A stretch of DNA of 64,000 nucleotides from Hirsutella rhossiliensis (lineage: Eukaryota; Ascomycota; Sordariomycetes; Hypocreales; Ophiocordycipitaceae): assembly GCF_020360975.1 (NCBI RefSeq), contig NW_025408674.1, positions 2,356,001-2,420,000 of the forward strand. Direction: 5' to 3'. Made by a program: the position numbers and the translations under genes. Below the pieces are notes generated by a model that saw only the letters and a program-made list of their open reading frames with translations, searched no databases and was not told the origin of the DNA. Position 1 is the first letter of the stretch. Every line of letters begins with the position of its first letter. Below are positions 55,342-64,000 of the stretch, one piece after another.

Positions 55342-56570
55342 GGTAATGCTCCGGCGTGGGCTATCCCGCGAGATGAAGAGAGAGGCGACGAGGGGGTGCG
55401 CGAGCTGGATTGACGAGGTTGGGTCATGATGATGACCGATGCGGCGTATGGATGCTCCATGATTTATGGATGGCACGAGATGCCGATGCCATGGCCAGCA
55501 AGACGTCGGCCAGCCTCGGCCCCCCTCGTGCAATGGGCGCCGTCGGGCTCTCAAGTTCAGCCGGCCCCTCGCGGGTGCAGGCATCGTTGGTCTCCCCACT
55601 TGTCATCCAATCTCTCCGCAAAGAATGGGGCCCCGGTGCATCAAACTGCGACTTGGCGTCTGTCCTCAGTTCCATGACATCTTGGAACTGCTCTCTCCGT
55701 CTTTGTCTTGACCAGACTTCTCCCGGGCCACGGCATCGTACAGCCATGTACTCCGCAGCCGTGCTTTGCTTTGCAACTTGCATAGTACGTCTGCAAGGTC
55801 AAGGTAGCCTGAGTGATCAACGCACCAGCGCCGCTTGCACAGCCAATAATCGGTTTTGCTTCTGCTTCCCTGGTACCGACGAGTGAATGACGTAGGCCAT
55901 CCACCGAGCCCGCCCTCAAGGTGAAGATGCGTATTAAATGGCTCTTGTCACAGCCGGCTGACTACCCACCCAGGTCTGTAGGTAAGCTCATGAGGAGTCG
56001 AGGTAAGCTGGCAAAGTAACGTGAACGAGCTCGGCCTCATGTTAGGCTATAGCCAACAGAGGTCAGCTCCCACATGATCATCCAAGTCACGCACGCGCAC
56101 CAACCGCAGGGTGTTTAAACGTGATTCATTGTGTGTACAGCTGCGCCCGTGGTCATCAAAGACATGGAAACGTGCACATGGTTGTAATCGTGACATCGTG
56201 AACCGTCGTAGTAGAATCACCCGCCCCCTGGTCCATTCCACGTCGCATTTGTCGGCCTCTCGCGCAGCCCCTGTGGTTATTCGTAGATGTCCTCGCTTTG
56301 CCCTCTGTCAACCGCAACCCAACAGGCCAATGAGAGAAACAAGTGTCAGTGTCTATGCTGGATCGGATGTCGGCACAAAAAGACGAAATAAAAAATGTTC
56401 TTTGCAGTTCCATGACCCGTCACTGTCGTCATCGTCGGAAAGAGACCAATCATGTCAGGGTGCTCAGCATGGCTCGCAGAAGCATGGGAGGAGGTCCTGT
56501 GCAAATGGCGCCAACCAGTCAGCCGCCGCTCCGTCAAGTCGCGTAGAGAGCACAGAGGAAGCGCGCACCT
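55342..56570. other. Intergenic region without a supported gene
   Basis: About 1.2 kb: promoter of the hydroxylase gene on the left and 3' flank of the DUF8035-like gene on the right. No frame above 160 codons and no domain. Confidence 0.5.
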
Positions 56571-58242
56571 TCATCGATACTTTGGTACGCTAATGGACAT
56601 CCTACCTTTCTTGTCCTTTTCGATGCGCGGCGGCTTGGGCGCCGCCACCTGCCGCTCCACCTTTTCCTGGTAGATGATGAGCTCGCCGTCGGGCATCCGC
56701 TCGGTGCGGACAACCTCGCGCTCCCCGATGTCGCCCTTGGGCCGGTGCGCCAGCTCCCGCTCGAGCGCGCGGATCTCGGCGCGGATCTCCCGGCCTGAGC
56801 GCGACCGCGACCGCGACTGGCGCACCACGGGCGCGACGACGAGATCGTCGTGGTGGTGGCGGTGGTGGTGGTGATGGCTGTGCGAGTCCCAGCTCGACGT
56901 CGACGTCGTCGTGGTGCGCGCCGGCGACACTTCGCGATACACCGTCCTCGACCGGTCCACGATCTCGACGGGCGGAGGGGCAGCCTCGAAGATGGTCGGT
57001 GCCGCGGGAGGCGGCGGGTGGGCTGCAACGGGCGGCGCCGGGTGGTACGGCGCCGGAGGGGGCGGATAGGGCGCTGCAGCCGGCGCATAGGGAGCTGCGG
57101 CGGGCGGCGGCGGAGGGGCAGCCGTCGCCGCGGCCGTCGGCAGAGCCAGCGCTGGCGGCGGCGGCACAAAGTGAAATTCTTCCCTGCGCTCTTCCAGTAG
57201 GTTGCCGGCCGAAGAGCGCGCGGCGGAAACCTCCTGGTCGGCTGCAAGCCATGCCCGTTAGCCTCTGCTGCCCCATCGGTCTGGCCGGCGTCCAATACCT
57301 TTGTTGTACTCCTCGCTCAGCTTCAGCAGCTCATCAATGTTTTCCTGGCCCAGCGCCTTCTGCACAATTATCGTGTTTCCCTACGCAAGTGAATGCTAAG
57401 TGAGCATGGCGTCTTGGGCCCCTGCAGGCACGCGTACGCACCTCTTCAACGTAGGGATAGCCAATGTCAATCAGAGCCCGCTTCGACACCAGCCTCGCGG
57501 GAATCTTGGTCTTGCCCTTCTTGGGGTACTCGCTGCTGCGCACTGTCGTGCCGCCTGCGCTGCTCGACGACCGGCTCGTTGCGGCCGAGGAGCGCGAGCT
57601 GCTGCGATGCGTGTGCGTCTTGGTGGTGCGCGACTCGCGGCTCCGGTCTCGTCGCTGACGCTCTCGAATCAGCTCGCGCTCGCGGATGCGCTCCGGATAC
57701 GGCCGCATCTCGTCCTCGCCGTAGTGGTCCGGGTCGGCGATGTCGTCGTAGAAGCCGCGGTCGGGATATCGCCGGGGCGGAGGGAGGGCGCGCGACTTGG
57801 GGAGGGGGATGGGCGTGTAGGCCGGGGCGCGGTAGTCGTCGCGATAAATGTCCTCGCGGCGGGCCGGAGGCGGGTATTCCTCGCGCTCGTAGAACTGGCG
57901 GAGCGGGCGGCGGTCGTAGGTATCGAGCGACGACTGGCGGCGCAGGAAGCCTGGCCGCCGCGGCGACGAGTCGCGATAGTACTCGCGGTCGCGCTCCTTG
58001 TCGATGACGGTCCGGCGCTCATATTCCTGGGCCGGCGGCGCCCTCTCCCGCCGCGGCTCGGGGCGAGGCTCATCGTCGTAGTGGCGGCGGTCGCGCACAA
58101 GGTCGTCGTCATGGAACCGGGGGCGGTCGTAGCGCTCATCCGAGCGATCCCGGCCACGGCCGCCACGCATGGGATAGCGGTCGTCCTCGAGGCGGTCACG
58201 CTCGTACATGAGGCGGTCGCGATCCCAGCGCTCGCCAGCCAT
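56571..58242 (-). CDS. DUF8035-like Arg/Asp-rich protein
   Basis: Three exons: 58242-57442, 57380-57299, 57241-56571; 517 residues. Introns are 61 and 57 bp with GT-AG ends, and the second has a GCTAAC branch site. Residues 1-230 are rich in Arg/Asp/Glu/Tyr with RD and RE dipeptides, resembling RNA-binding or phase-separating disordered regions. The junction of exons 1 and 2 forms the most conserved-looking block (YPKKGKTKIPARLVSKRAL, then PYVEEGNTIIVQKALG and DELLKLSEEY; about 239-295), which I associate with the fungal DUF8035 domain. A Pro/Ala-rich linker, a histidine run (about residue 400) and a basic C-terminus (KGRMSISVPKYR) complete it. Function unknown. Confidence 0.85.
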
Positions 58243-61102
58243 GGTGGTGGTAGGGGTGATGGTGGTGGTGGTGAAAAGAGGTGGTCGGGTGTGAGCGAGG
58301 TGAGTGGCAAAGCAACGGCGCGGCCAAGCTATGTATGCTTTTCAAGAGCAGTTTTTCTTTCACGCTCGTTCTTGCGGCCCTTTCTTTCCAAAGAGACAAA
58401 AAGGCGACAAAGACGACGACGTGGAAAAACAATGTCGGTGGAGGACTTTGTCCAGTCTTAGCTGGGCTGGCCGCCTTGACCGCTCGCTGGGCTGTGTAGC
58501 AGCCTAGTAGCCAGAGTGAGAGGAGGAGAGGCGGGCACCTGTCAGGTCAAGTCAGGTGGCACCGAGCAAGTGATGATATGAATTGAAATGGCTGCCAGAC
58601 CGGGCGGGAAGAGGGAGACGCCGCTCTAAGTACCGCAACTTGCAAGGGGGGGTGGGTGTGATGACGTTTGACTCTTGGGTCGGGGCCCCCCGCCGTGGTG
58701 GATGCGAGCTTCCAGGTTTTGGTCTGCCGTGCGACTCAGCGCTATAATATGTGCGCGGGTATGGATGGGTTTAGGGCAGGCCCCCGTTATCCCAGCGTAG
58801 AGCCACTCCCTCGCTCTGGATGAAGCTGCGGGTGACCTCGGCAACTGACCAGGCCCGGCCAAACGTCTTGTTGGCCGGATGTGCGAATGCCGAGCAGCGG
58901 AGAGGGAAAAGAAGCATTCGTACTTGGTGCAGTACGCCGTAACTTACAGACTTGACATGTAAAACATAAAGCGGCCGTTGGAGGACCGAGGCGACACGGG
59001 TCGTGCCGGCTGCGAGTCTCTACATATGCACGTACGTGTGTAAAAGGGTCGACAGACATTCATATGTCTCGGCGCCCAAGCCCAACCCAAATTTGATGCC
59101 TATCCGTATACTCACACATTGATGAATTCCTTGGCCCTCCCGCATCTGGAAGCCTGACGAACATGTAGCCGGCCAGGACCAGGGTGCCAATCCCCTTCCC
59201 CCCCTCTGATGGCTGAATAGCGCGGTCGGTGATGCCTGGTAGCGCACATCGATTGTTTCGCGGACAAAGTGGACAGTACGTGCGTCACATGTGACTGGAT
59301 AGCGGCGTACATATGGAGGCGCATCCTCATGTGGCCAACGCCCATCGCACCCATCGCTTGTCGGTGCTGCGCCGCATCTTTTGAAAGCCCCCGGCTGGCT
59401 GGCGGTTATAGGGCGCGGCGAGAAACAAAAAGCGGGCAACGTGAGCCGACCCTTTCTTCTCCCGCCCCCACGCCCCTGTCCGCTCTCCCTTGGCTGAGTC
59501 GTCAACGACCCATCTCCCGGCCTCGCCGCTTCGGCTTCGGGCAAAGGGTTCATCGCTCTGTAGCCAAGCCATCGAGACCGGTCGCCGAAGCAAGCCTTGC
59601 CCCCGCCACTCTCCCGTCCCTGCAACCCTTGGCAGCCAAGGTTGGGCATCGAGCTTTGCCCCTCCTTACGGATATTATTATCTTGCCATTTCTCCTTCCC
59701 TTGGTCGGGCATGGCCGACCTTTGTCGCCAGGGGAAAGCCACCCGGCCATCTACAGCGGGAAGGGTGCCGGGTGATGGGACGAGGGCACCTCATCTTTCA
59801 TCTCGACGGCGCCAGCGAAGCGGCTTCTCTCTTGTCCCGTCCTCGGCCGGCCCTTGAGTGCGTGCAGCTCGAGTCTGCAAGCCGGCCCGCGGATTCGAGA
59901 TGATTCGGCCAATCCCACATGTCCGCGAGTCTATCAAGCCGAGCAACGCTGCAAAGAGACACCCAGCGCAGCCGTGTCGGGTATCCAAGCGGGTCCTGAT
60001 TGGGACCTGAGAAGCCTGATATCTCCTTCCTGTGCACCCCCCTTGAAGCCCCGTCGTAAATCTACTCCGGCGCCCTTCCGCGACGGCCCAACTTGTTGGC
60101 CTGCCTGGACATGCCTCGGCTCCAGTGGCAAAGGCGCCACGCAGAATACGCTCACTGGGTGGTTTAATATGACGCTCGATACCCTCGCAGGTATTCCCCG
60201 GTATTCACAGTCGGATCAGTCTCTCCCTGCTTCCTCGCTCAAGACTCATTTGACACATCCACTCGACGCGTCTAAGACGTTCTGAGGCCAAGTATATCAA
60301 CGTCACCCTCGCTTCTCCTTTGCTCCCTCACACTACAGCAGTGTTCAGACCTCGCCAGGCGACGTGCCCTCTCGTGCTTCAGAGCGTTAAAGAAGAAGGG
60401 AAAGATGGCCTTTGGGATCCACGGAAAATATTAACTGCACTTACCAGGCCGTATCATCCAAATGCACAAGCAGGGTCAAATGCCAGTCCAGCAATGGCCA
60501 TCAAAATGGCGGGTTTATTTTAGTAAATGGAAAGCGCTCTCAAGCTCGCAACGCCCCTGACTTTTGGATACATATTTCGACGTGCCCTCATCGCAGAATG
60601 GCAATATTGGCTCCATGGCGTTCCTTTTTGCTCTTGACGCCAGCTGGCCGCCTGTTCCAGCGCTGTGCCTTGACGCGCCCCTCTGCTGGCCATTGAACGG
60701 CCGCTAAGTCAGCCAGCCCATAGCGGGTTTAGTGACTGGCTGACACCCGACACACCGGGCGACTCCACGCGCCCGCCAGTCAACGAACGCGCCTCCAACT
60801 AAACGTCAAACCTCACATTTCAGACTTGTCCCTTTTTCAACCTCACCTCTTTGCCTGCCGGGAGCTCCTGTTGATCTTTACATCTAGGTCAATGGCTTCG
60901 GGTTTTTGACACTGCAGCATGCCAGATGCTGCCGTGTTGCTGAGCGGGAGGAAGACGGGCGGACCTTTGGCATCAGCAAGAGCCAACCTTTGCAGCGAGC
61001 CAAATGATCCGATAATCTAACAGTGAGTGCCAGCCGCCGGAGTCGTCTTCCTCACCAGCTCCACGTCATTGAGACTATCTCAACTTTCGGGCTGCAATCG
61101 CC
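58243..61102. other. 2.9-kb intergenic interval
   Basis: Promoters of the divergent DUF8035-like (minus) and DUF2293-like (plus) genes. The longest frame is 240 codons (59020-59742 minus), without domain content and overlapped by others. No tRNA or repeat of note. Confidence 0.5.
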
Positions 61103-62113
61103 ATGGCGCGGGAAGAAGTCATCTCCCCCGAGGCACCCAAGCCACGAGGATACGGCTTTCTAAAAAAAGGCAACCCCTTCATGACAGCCCTCTGCCGCCG
61201 CAAAACAAGCGCAGCAGGGAAAAAGCTCTACGTGGTTTCGAGCCGGGGCGTGTCTTCAGGTCTGCTGGCACCAGAAGGGATTTTGGCCGAGGTCATCGCC
61301 GAGGAACTCGAGACGAGAGGCAAGAGGAGCGCGGCTGTCGAGAAGCGCGACGGGGCCGTCAGAGACGATTTTGAACAGGCGATTTTGCGGCTGTATCCCA
61401 AGATACCGCTCGAGGAAGTAGCCAAGATTTCTTCGCGCACTCTTGAAAAGAGGAGCAGGCGAGTTGGGAGAACTGGCAGGCTGGACCTCGTAACCAAGGT
61501 CCGCCTGGCTGTCGCAGCGCATGTGCGGCATTGTCACACGGACTACGACAAGATCGTCAGAGGGTGCAACATCAAGTGGACAGCAAGACAGTCTATACAC
61601 GATGAGGCATCGCGAGTCCTAGCCTCGTGGGGAGGCCCTCCGCCTCCGCCTCCATCGGCGCGTTCCAAGGAGAAACGCGGCATTCGACAGGCCTCTGTGG
61701 ATGCAAGTGAGCCGGCTGCTGCGCAAAGGAAACGCCATCAATCCCCAACAGCGCGACCCAAAGCGGGACGCCGCCTACGACAAGCCTCGGTGGACTTGGA
61801 CGAGTTGGCTGCTTCTCGAAGGGAACGCAAGCGACTGGCCAGAAGGGTTCGAAAAGCAAGAAAAAGAGAGGTTCAAAGGGCTCAGATGGCCCAAGCCGGC
61901 GGGACCTTGTCCGGCCCATTGACGCGTGGCCGTGCGGCTGCGCTTCAGAGAGACAGGCCCGGCAGCGTCCCACACGAAGTCATCGAGATTATCGACTCCA
62001 GCGAGAATTCGGGCGAAGAGACTGCGGAACCGGATGCGCAGGAGGCATCTGGGGACGCACGTCACGACTCTGACTTGGAGGTGATTGTCATCGAAGACAG
62101 CGACGAGGACTAG
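61103..62113 (+). CDS. DUF2293-like protein with two C-terminal SUMO-interaction-like motifs
   Basis: 336 residues, single exon. The N-terminus (PKPRGYGFLKKGNPFMTALCRRKT) is conserved-looking. The DUF2293-type domain spans about 88-178: AILRLYPKIPLEEVAKISSRTL, then VGRTGRLDLVTKVRLAVAAHVRH, then HTDYDK and ARQSI. Next comes a basic low-complexity linker containing a tandem-like pair of RRLRQASVD/RGIRQASVD segments. The last 50 residues are acidic with two hydrophobic cores flanked by acids, VIEIIDSS (about 293-300) and EVIVIEDSDED at the very end, which match the SUMO-interaction motif pattern. Function unknown; the motifs suggest a nuclear, SUMO-associated role (inference). First ATG in a CCATGG context. 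Confidence 0.88.
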   Translation: MAREEVISPEAPKPRGYGFLKKGNPFMTALCRRKTSAAGKKLYVVSSRGVSSGLLAPEGILAEVIAEELETRGKRSAAVEKRDGAVRDDFEQAILRLYPKIPLEEVAKISSRTLEKRSRRVGRTGRLDLVTKVRLAVAAHVRHCHTDYDKIVRGCNIKWTARQSIHDEASRVLASWGGPPPPPPSARSKEKRGIRQASVDASEPAAAQRKRHQSPTARPKAGRRLRQASVDLDELAASRRERKRLARRVRKARKREVQRAQMAQAGGTLSGPLTRGRAAALQRDRPGSVPHEVIEIIDSSENSGEETAEPDAQEASGDARHDSDLEVIVIEDSDED

Positions 62114-63086
62114 ACGGCCACGATGCATGCGCACATGGAAACGACTGGCGATGGCAATCTTTGTTTTGCTTTATTGGCTTCGGCAGCGGATTGCTTTCCG
62201 GCGTCTGGAGGTGGCAGGAGATTGGCGTCGAGACGGCGTCATCGTGGAATAACAATGGGGCTCTCGTTGTTTACCAGATGACCAACTGGGAATAGAGGCA
62301 CTAGCACCAAAAATAAGCCGGCGCACGGGTTGCGAGCTTGCGGGCGACGAGCCGACCCTTGGATCCACCGCACTTGGAACGGCGGCTCGTGGAGGCTTCT
62401 TGCTCCTGCGCGCATGACGCCCGCTGTTTGCCAATATACAGCACGGGCCTTGGTCCCGAGCGTGCGCGAAGCTGCGGCGCGGGAGTAGGTACTGTAGAGG
62501 CGGTGGCGAGTTGTAGCCAGCGTCTTTCACAGCTGCCGGCACGGAGTACCCTCAAGTATTTGAGCTCCAGGGGCCCACAGTCCCCCGCCCCTGACAAGGG
62601 TTCAGCACACCAGGCCATTGAGCTCATTAACAAGATGAAAAAAGGAAAAGTTAGAAAGAAAGGAGAGGGAAAAGGAATATGAGCGTCTGCAGATAAGTTG
62701 TGCATCTGGGCATGCATGCATAGGTGCTCTATGTCCATCTACCTAGCTAGCCATGCGGGCGTGGAATCAACCCTCATTATCCGTTCCCATTCCCATTCCC
62801 ATCCCATTCCTCCAGTTCTGGCCACAGAAGCAGTGCTCCCTTCCTTGGCATTGCATTGAGCCCCGAACCAAGTACCGACCTGCCGTCTGGTGCTTACCTA
62901 CCTACAAAACAACAGCTCTACTGTATCCGTACTGCTGCCCCTGACCCGACTCGTCACTTTGCTCTCCGACCGCGAAGCTCTGCGAAGCCTCGGCTGCTGA
63001 AGCCGTCACGACCCGTAAGCCAATTGCAGAAGCCTGCGACAAGAAACTCGGGCAGCTTATAAGCCCGGCTCCAGGCAGTGCCCCAG
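62114..63086. other. Intergenic region
   Basis: 3' flank of the DUF2293-like gene and promoter of the next. A short (CCCATT)n run at 62785-62807 and a cluster of CCTACC words near 62895-62910 are the only notable repeats. No gene. Confidence 0.5.
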
Positions 63087-64000
63087 ATGGACGGCTCTCA
63101 GGAACGCCCCAGCGCCATCCCGCGCCTCTCACGGCTGCCGGTCCCGCGATCTGCCTCTGCCATCCCCAAGCCTGCCTCGACCATCCCGGGACCATCTGCG
63201 GTCCGTCGAGCACCCTCTGGCGAGAATATTGGTCGCGGCCCAGGCCTCAGCTGGGACCTGCAGCCGCCAAAGCTCCGTCATGCCTCGTCGCGCGGCCAGC
63301 TACGCCCCGGCTCCAACAAGGCCACGCCATCGCCATCGAGCACCGCGCAACCGACGTCGGCCAACAGGCAGCCCCGGGCACAGAAGCCCAAGGCGCCTCG
63401 TGCTGTGCCTCAATCCCAGCGACGCGCCCATACAATGGTAGACCACGCCGCCGCTCGACGCGCCAGCTCGTTTGTCGATGCGCAATTCGACGCGCCACAC
63501 CGAGGCTCACAAGAGCTGGGCAGCCACGATGTCCTGGGCAATCTACCAGCAGCGGCCTCGGCCTATGCCACGCCCACGCCCGTCAAGTCGCGGCTGTCCC
63601 TTTCCGAGCGCACCATCGGGACCCTTGCGCAGATCCCGTCGTCGCCCGCAATGACCAAACGACCGTCCTCGTTCTTCGAACAAGCTCGACCGGCTTCCGG
63701 AGCCGAGAGCGGTAACTCGAGACCCAGCTCCAGCTACAACTCTGACGGCTCCGCCAGGAGTTCCTCGAGGCAAGATAGCAGGCCTGGGTCCAGCGCTGAC
63801 AATGACGAACCTGCAGCCTTGAATCTGCGCGCCCCCTCCGCTCACGTCAAGCCCTCCGCCTCGGCCGTGAGCCGGTCTCCCTCGAGACCAACTGATTTCG
63901 CGCTCGCAAAGACTCCGCAGTCGTGCGCTGCCTCTCGTCGGGCCTCAATGGCACCTTCGTCCAAGCTTCCGGGCTCGTCTCTGATGGCCCGCCCTCATGC
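63087..64000 (+). CDS. Ser/Pro/Arg-rich protein, 5' part only (runs off the window)
   Basis: From ATG 63087 the frame stays open to the last base (304 codons, no stop). The sequence is rich in Ser, Pro, Ala and Arg. It begins MDGSQERPSAIPRLSRLPVP with repeated IPK/IPGP units and has one more ordered motif, SLSERTIGTLAQIPSSPAMTKRPSSFF, near residue 170. Many RxxS sites would suit kinase regulation. I cannot assign it: such N-terminal regions occur in fungal cytoskeleton- and polarity-associated proteins, but the diagnostic domain, if any, lies outside the window. Confidence 0.75.
   Translation, partial: MDGSQERPSAIPRLSRLPVPRSASAIPKPASTIPGPSAVRRAPSGENIGRGPGLSWDLQPPKLRHASSRGQLRPGSNKATPSPSSTAQPTSANRQPRAQKPKAPRAVPQSQRRAHTMVDHAAARRASSFVDAQFDAPHRGSQELGSHDVLGNLPAAASAYATPTPVKSRLSLSERTIGTLAQIPSSPAMTKRPSSFFEQARPASGAESGNSRPSSSYNSDGSARSSSRQDSRPGSSADNDEPAALNLRAPSAHVKPSASAVSRSPSRPTDFALAKTPQSCAASRRASMAPSSKLPGSSLMARPH

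Overview
The window looks like a chromosome segment from a filamentous ascomycete (Pezizomycotina). The evidence is: short introns (44-131 bp) with GT-AG ends and CTRAC-type branch sites; very GC-rich codon use in housekeeping genes; fungus-restricted families (BIM1/X325-like, PDR-type ABC transporter, DUF2293-like and DUF8035-like proteins); and a left end carrying the signature of repeat-induced point mutation (RIP). I cannot name the species.

Layout. 1-5890 is RIP-mutated, AT-rich repeat DNA almost devoid of CpA and TpG. The first 1.3 kb decodes on the minus strand as the integrase part of a Ty1/Copia pol gene, with stop codons made by RIP. At about 5890 it changes abruptly to ordinary DNA. 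Two DNA transposons follow, both with perfect target-site duplications: a MULE at 7618-10857 (71-bp identical inverted termini, 9-bp TSD) and a hAT element at 13709-17026 (8-bp TSD). Both have frameshifted transposase genes but are not RIP-mutated. Between them is a small gene for a secreted protein with a heptad KETPEEK-type repeat. The hAT element ends 168 bp before the start codon of a three-exon BIM1/X325-like (copper/LPMO-fold) surface protein.

18.3-36.4 kb is gene-poor. It holds a conserved fungal protein of unknown function with a long leader (25068-26309), and a divergent pair made of a zinc deaminase-family protein and a METTL21-like methyltransferase (31081-33604). A PDR-type ABC transporter fills 36462-41002. 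41.0-44.8 kb is a second decayed patch, with a kinase-like pseudogene whose three stops are all RIP-type.

44.9-64 kb is gene-dense: a TANGO2/NRDE protein, a Pro/Ser-rich unknown, TFIIH subunit Tfb2 divergent from an eight-exon 4HBT thioesterase, a seven-TM protein with a Pro/Gln/His-rich tail, a compact fatty-acid-hydroxylase-fold enzyme, a DUF8035-like protein, a DUF2293-like protein with two SUMO-interaction-like motifs, and the 5' part of a Ser/Pro-rich gene that leaves the window.

The genes do not form an obvious pathway or biosynthetic cluster. The main story is genome structure: a RIP-ed retroelement island next to two structurally intact but coding-broken DNA transposons, then conventional euchromatin. 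Spliced models were built by eye from splice signals and reading phase.
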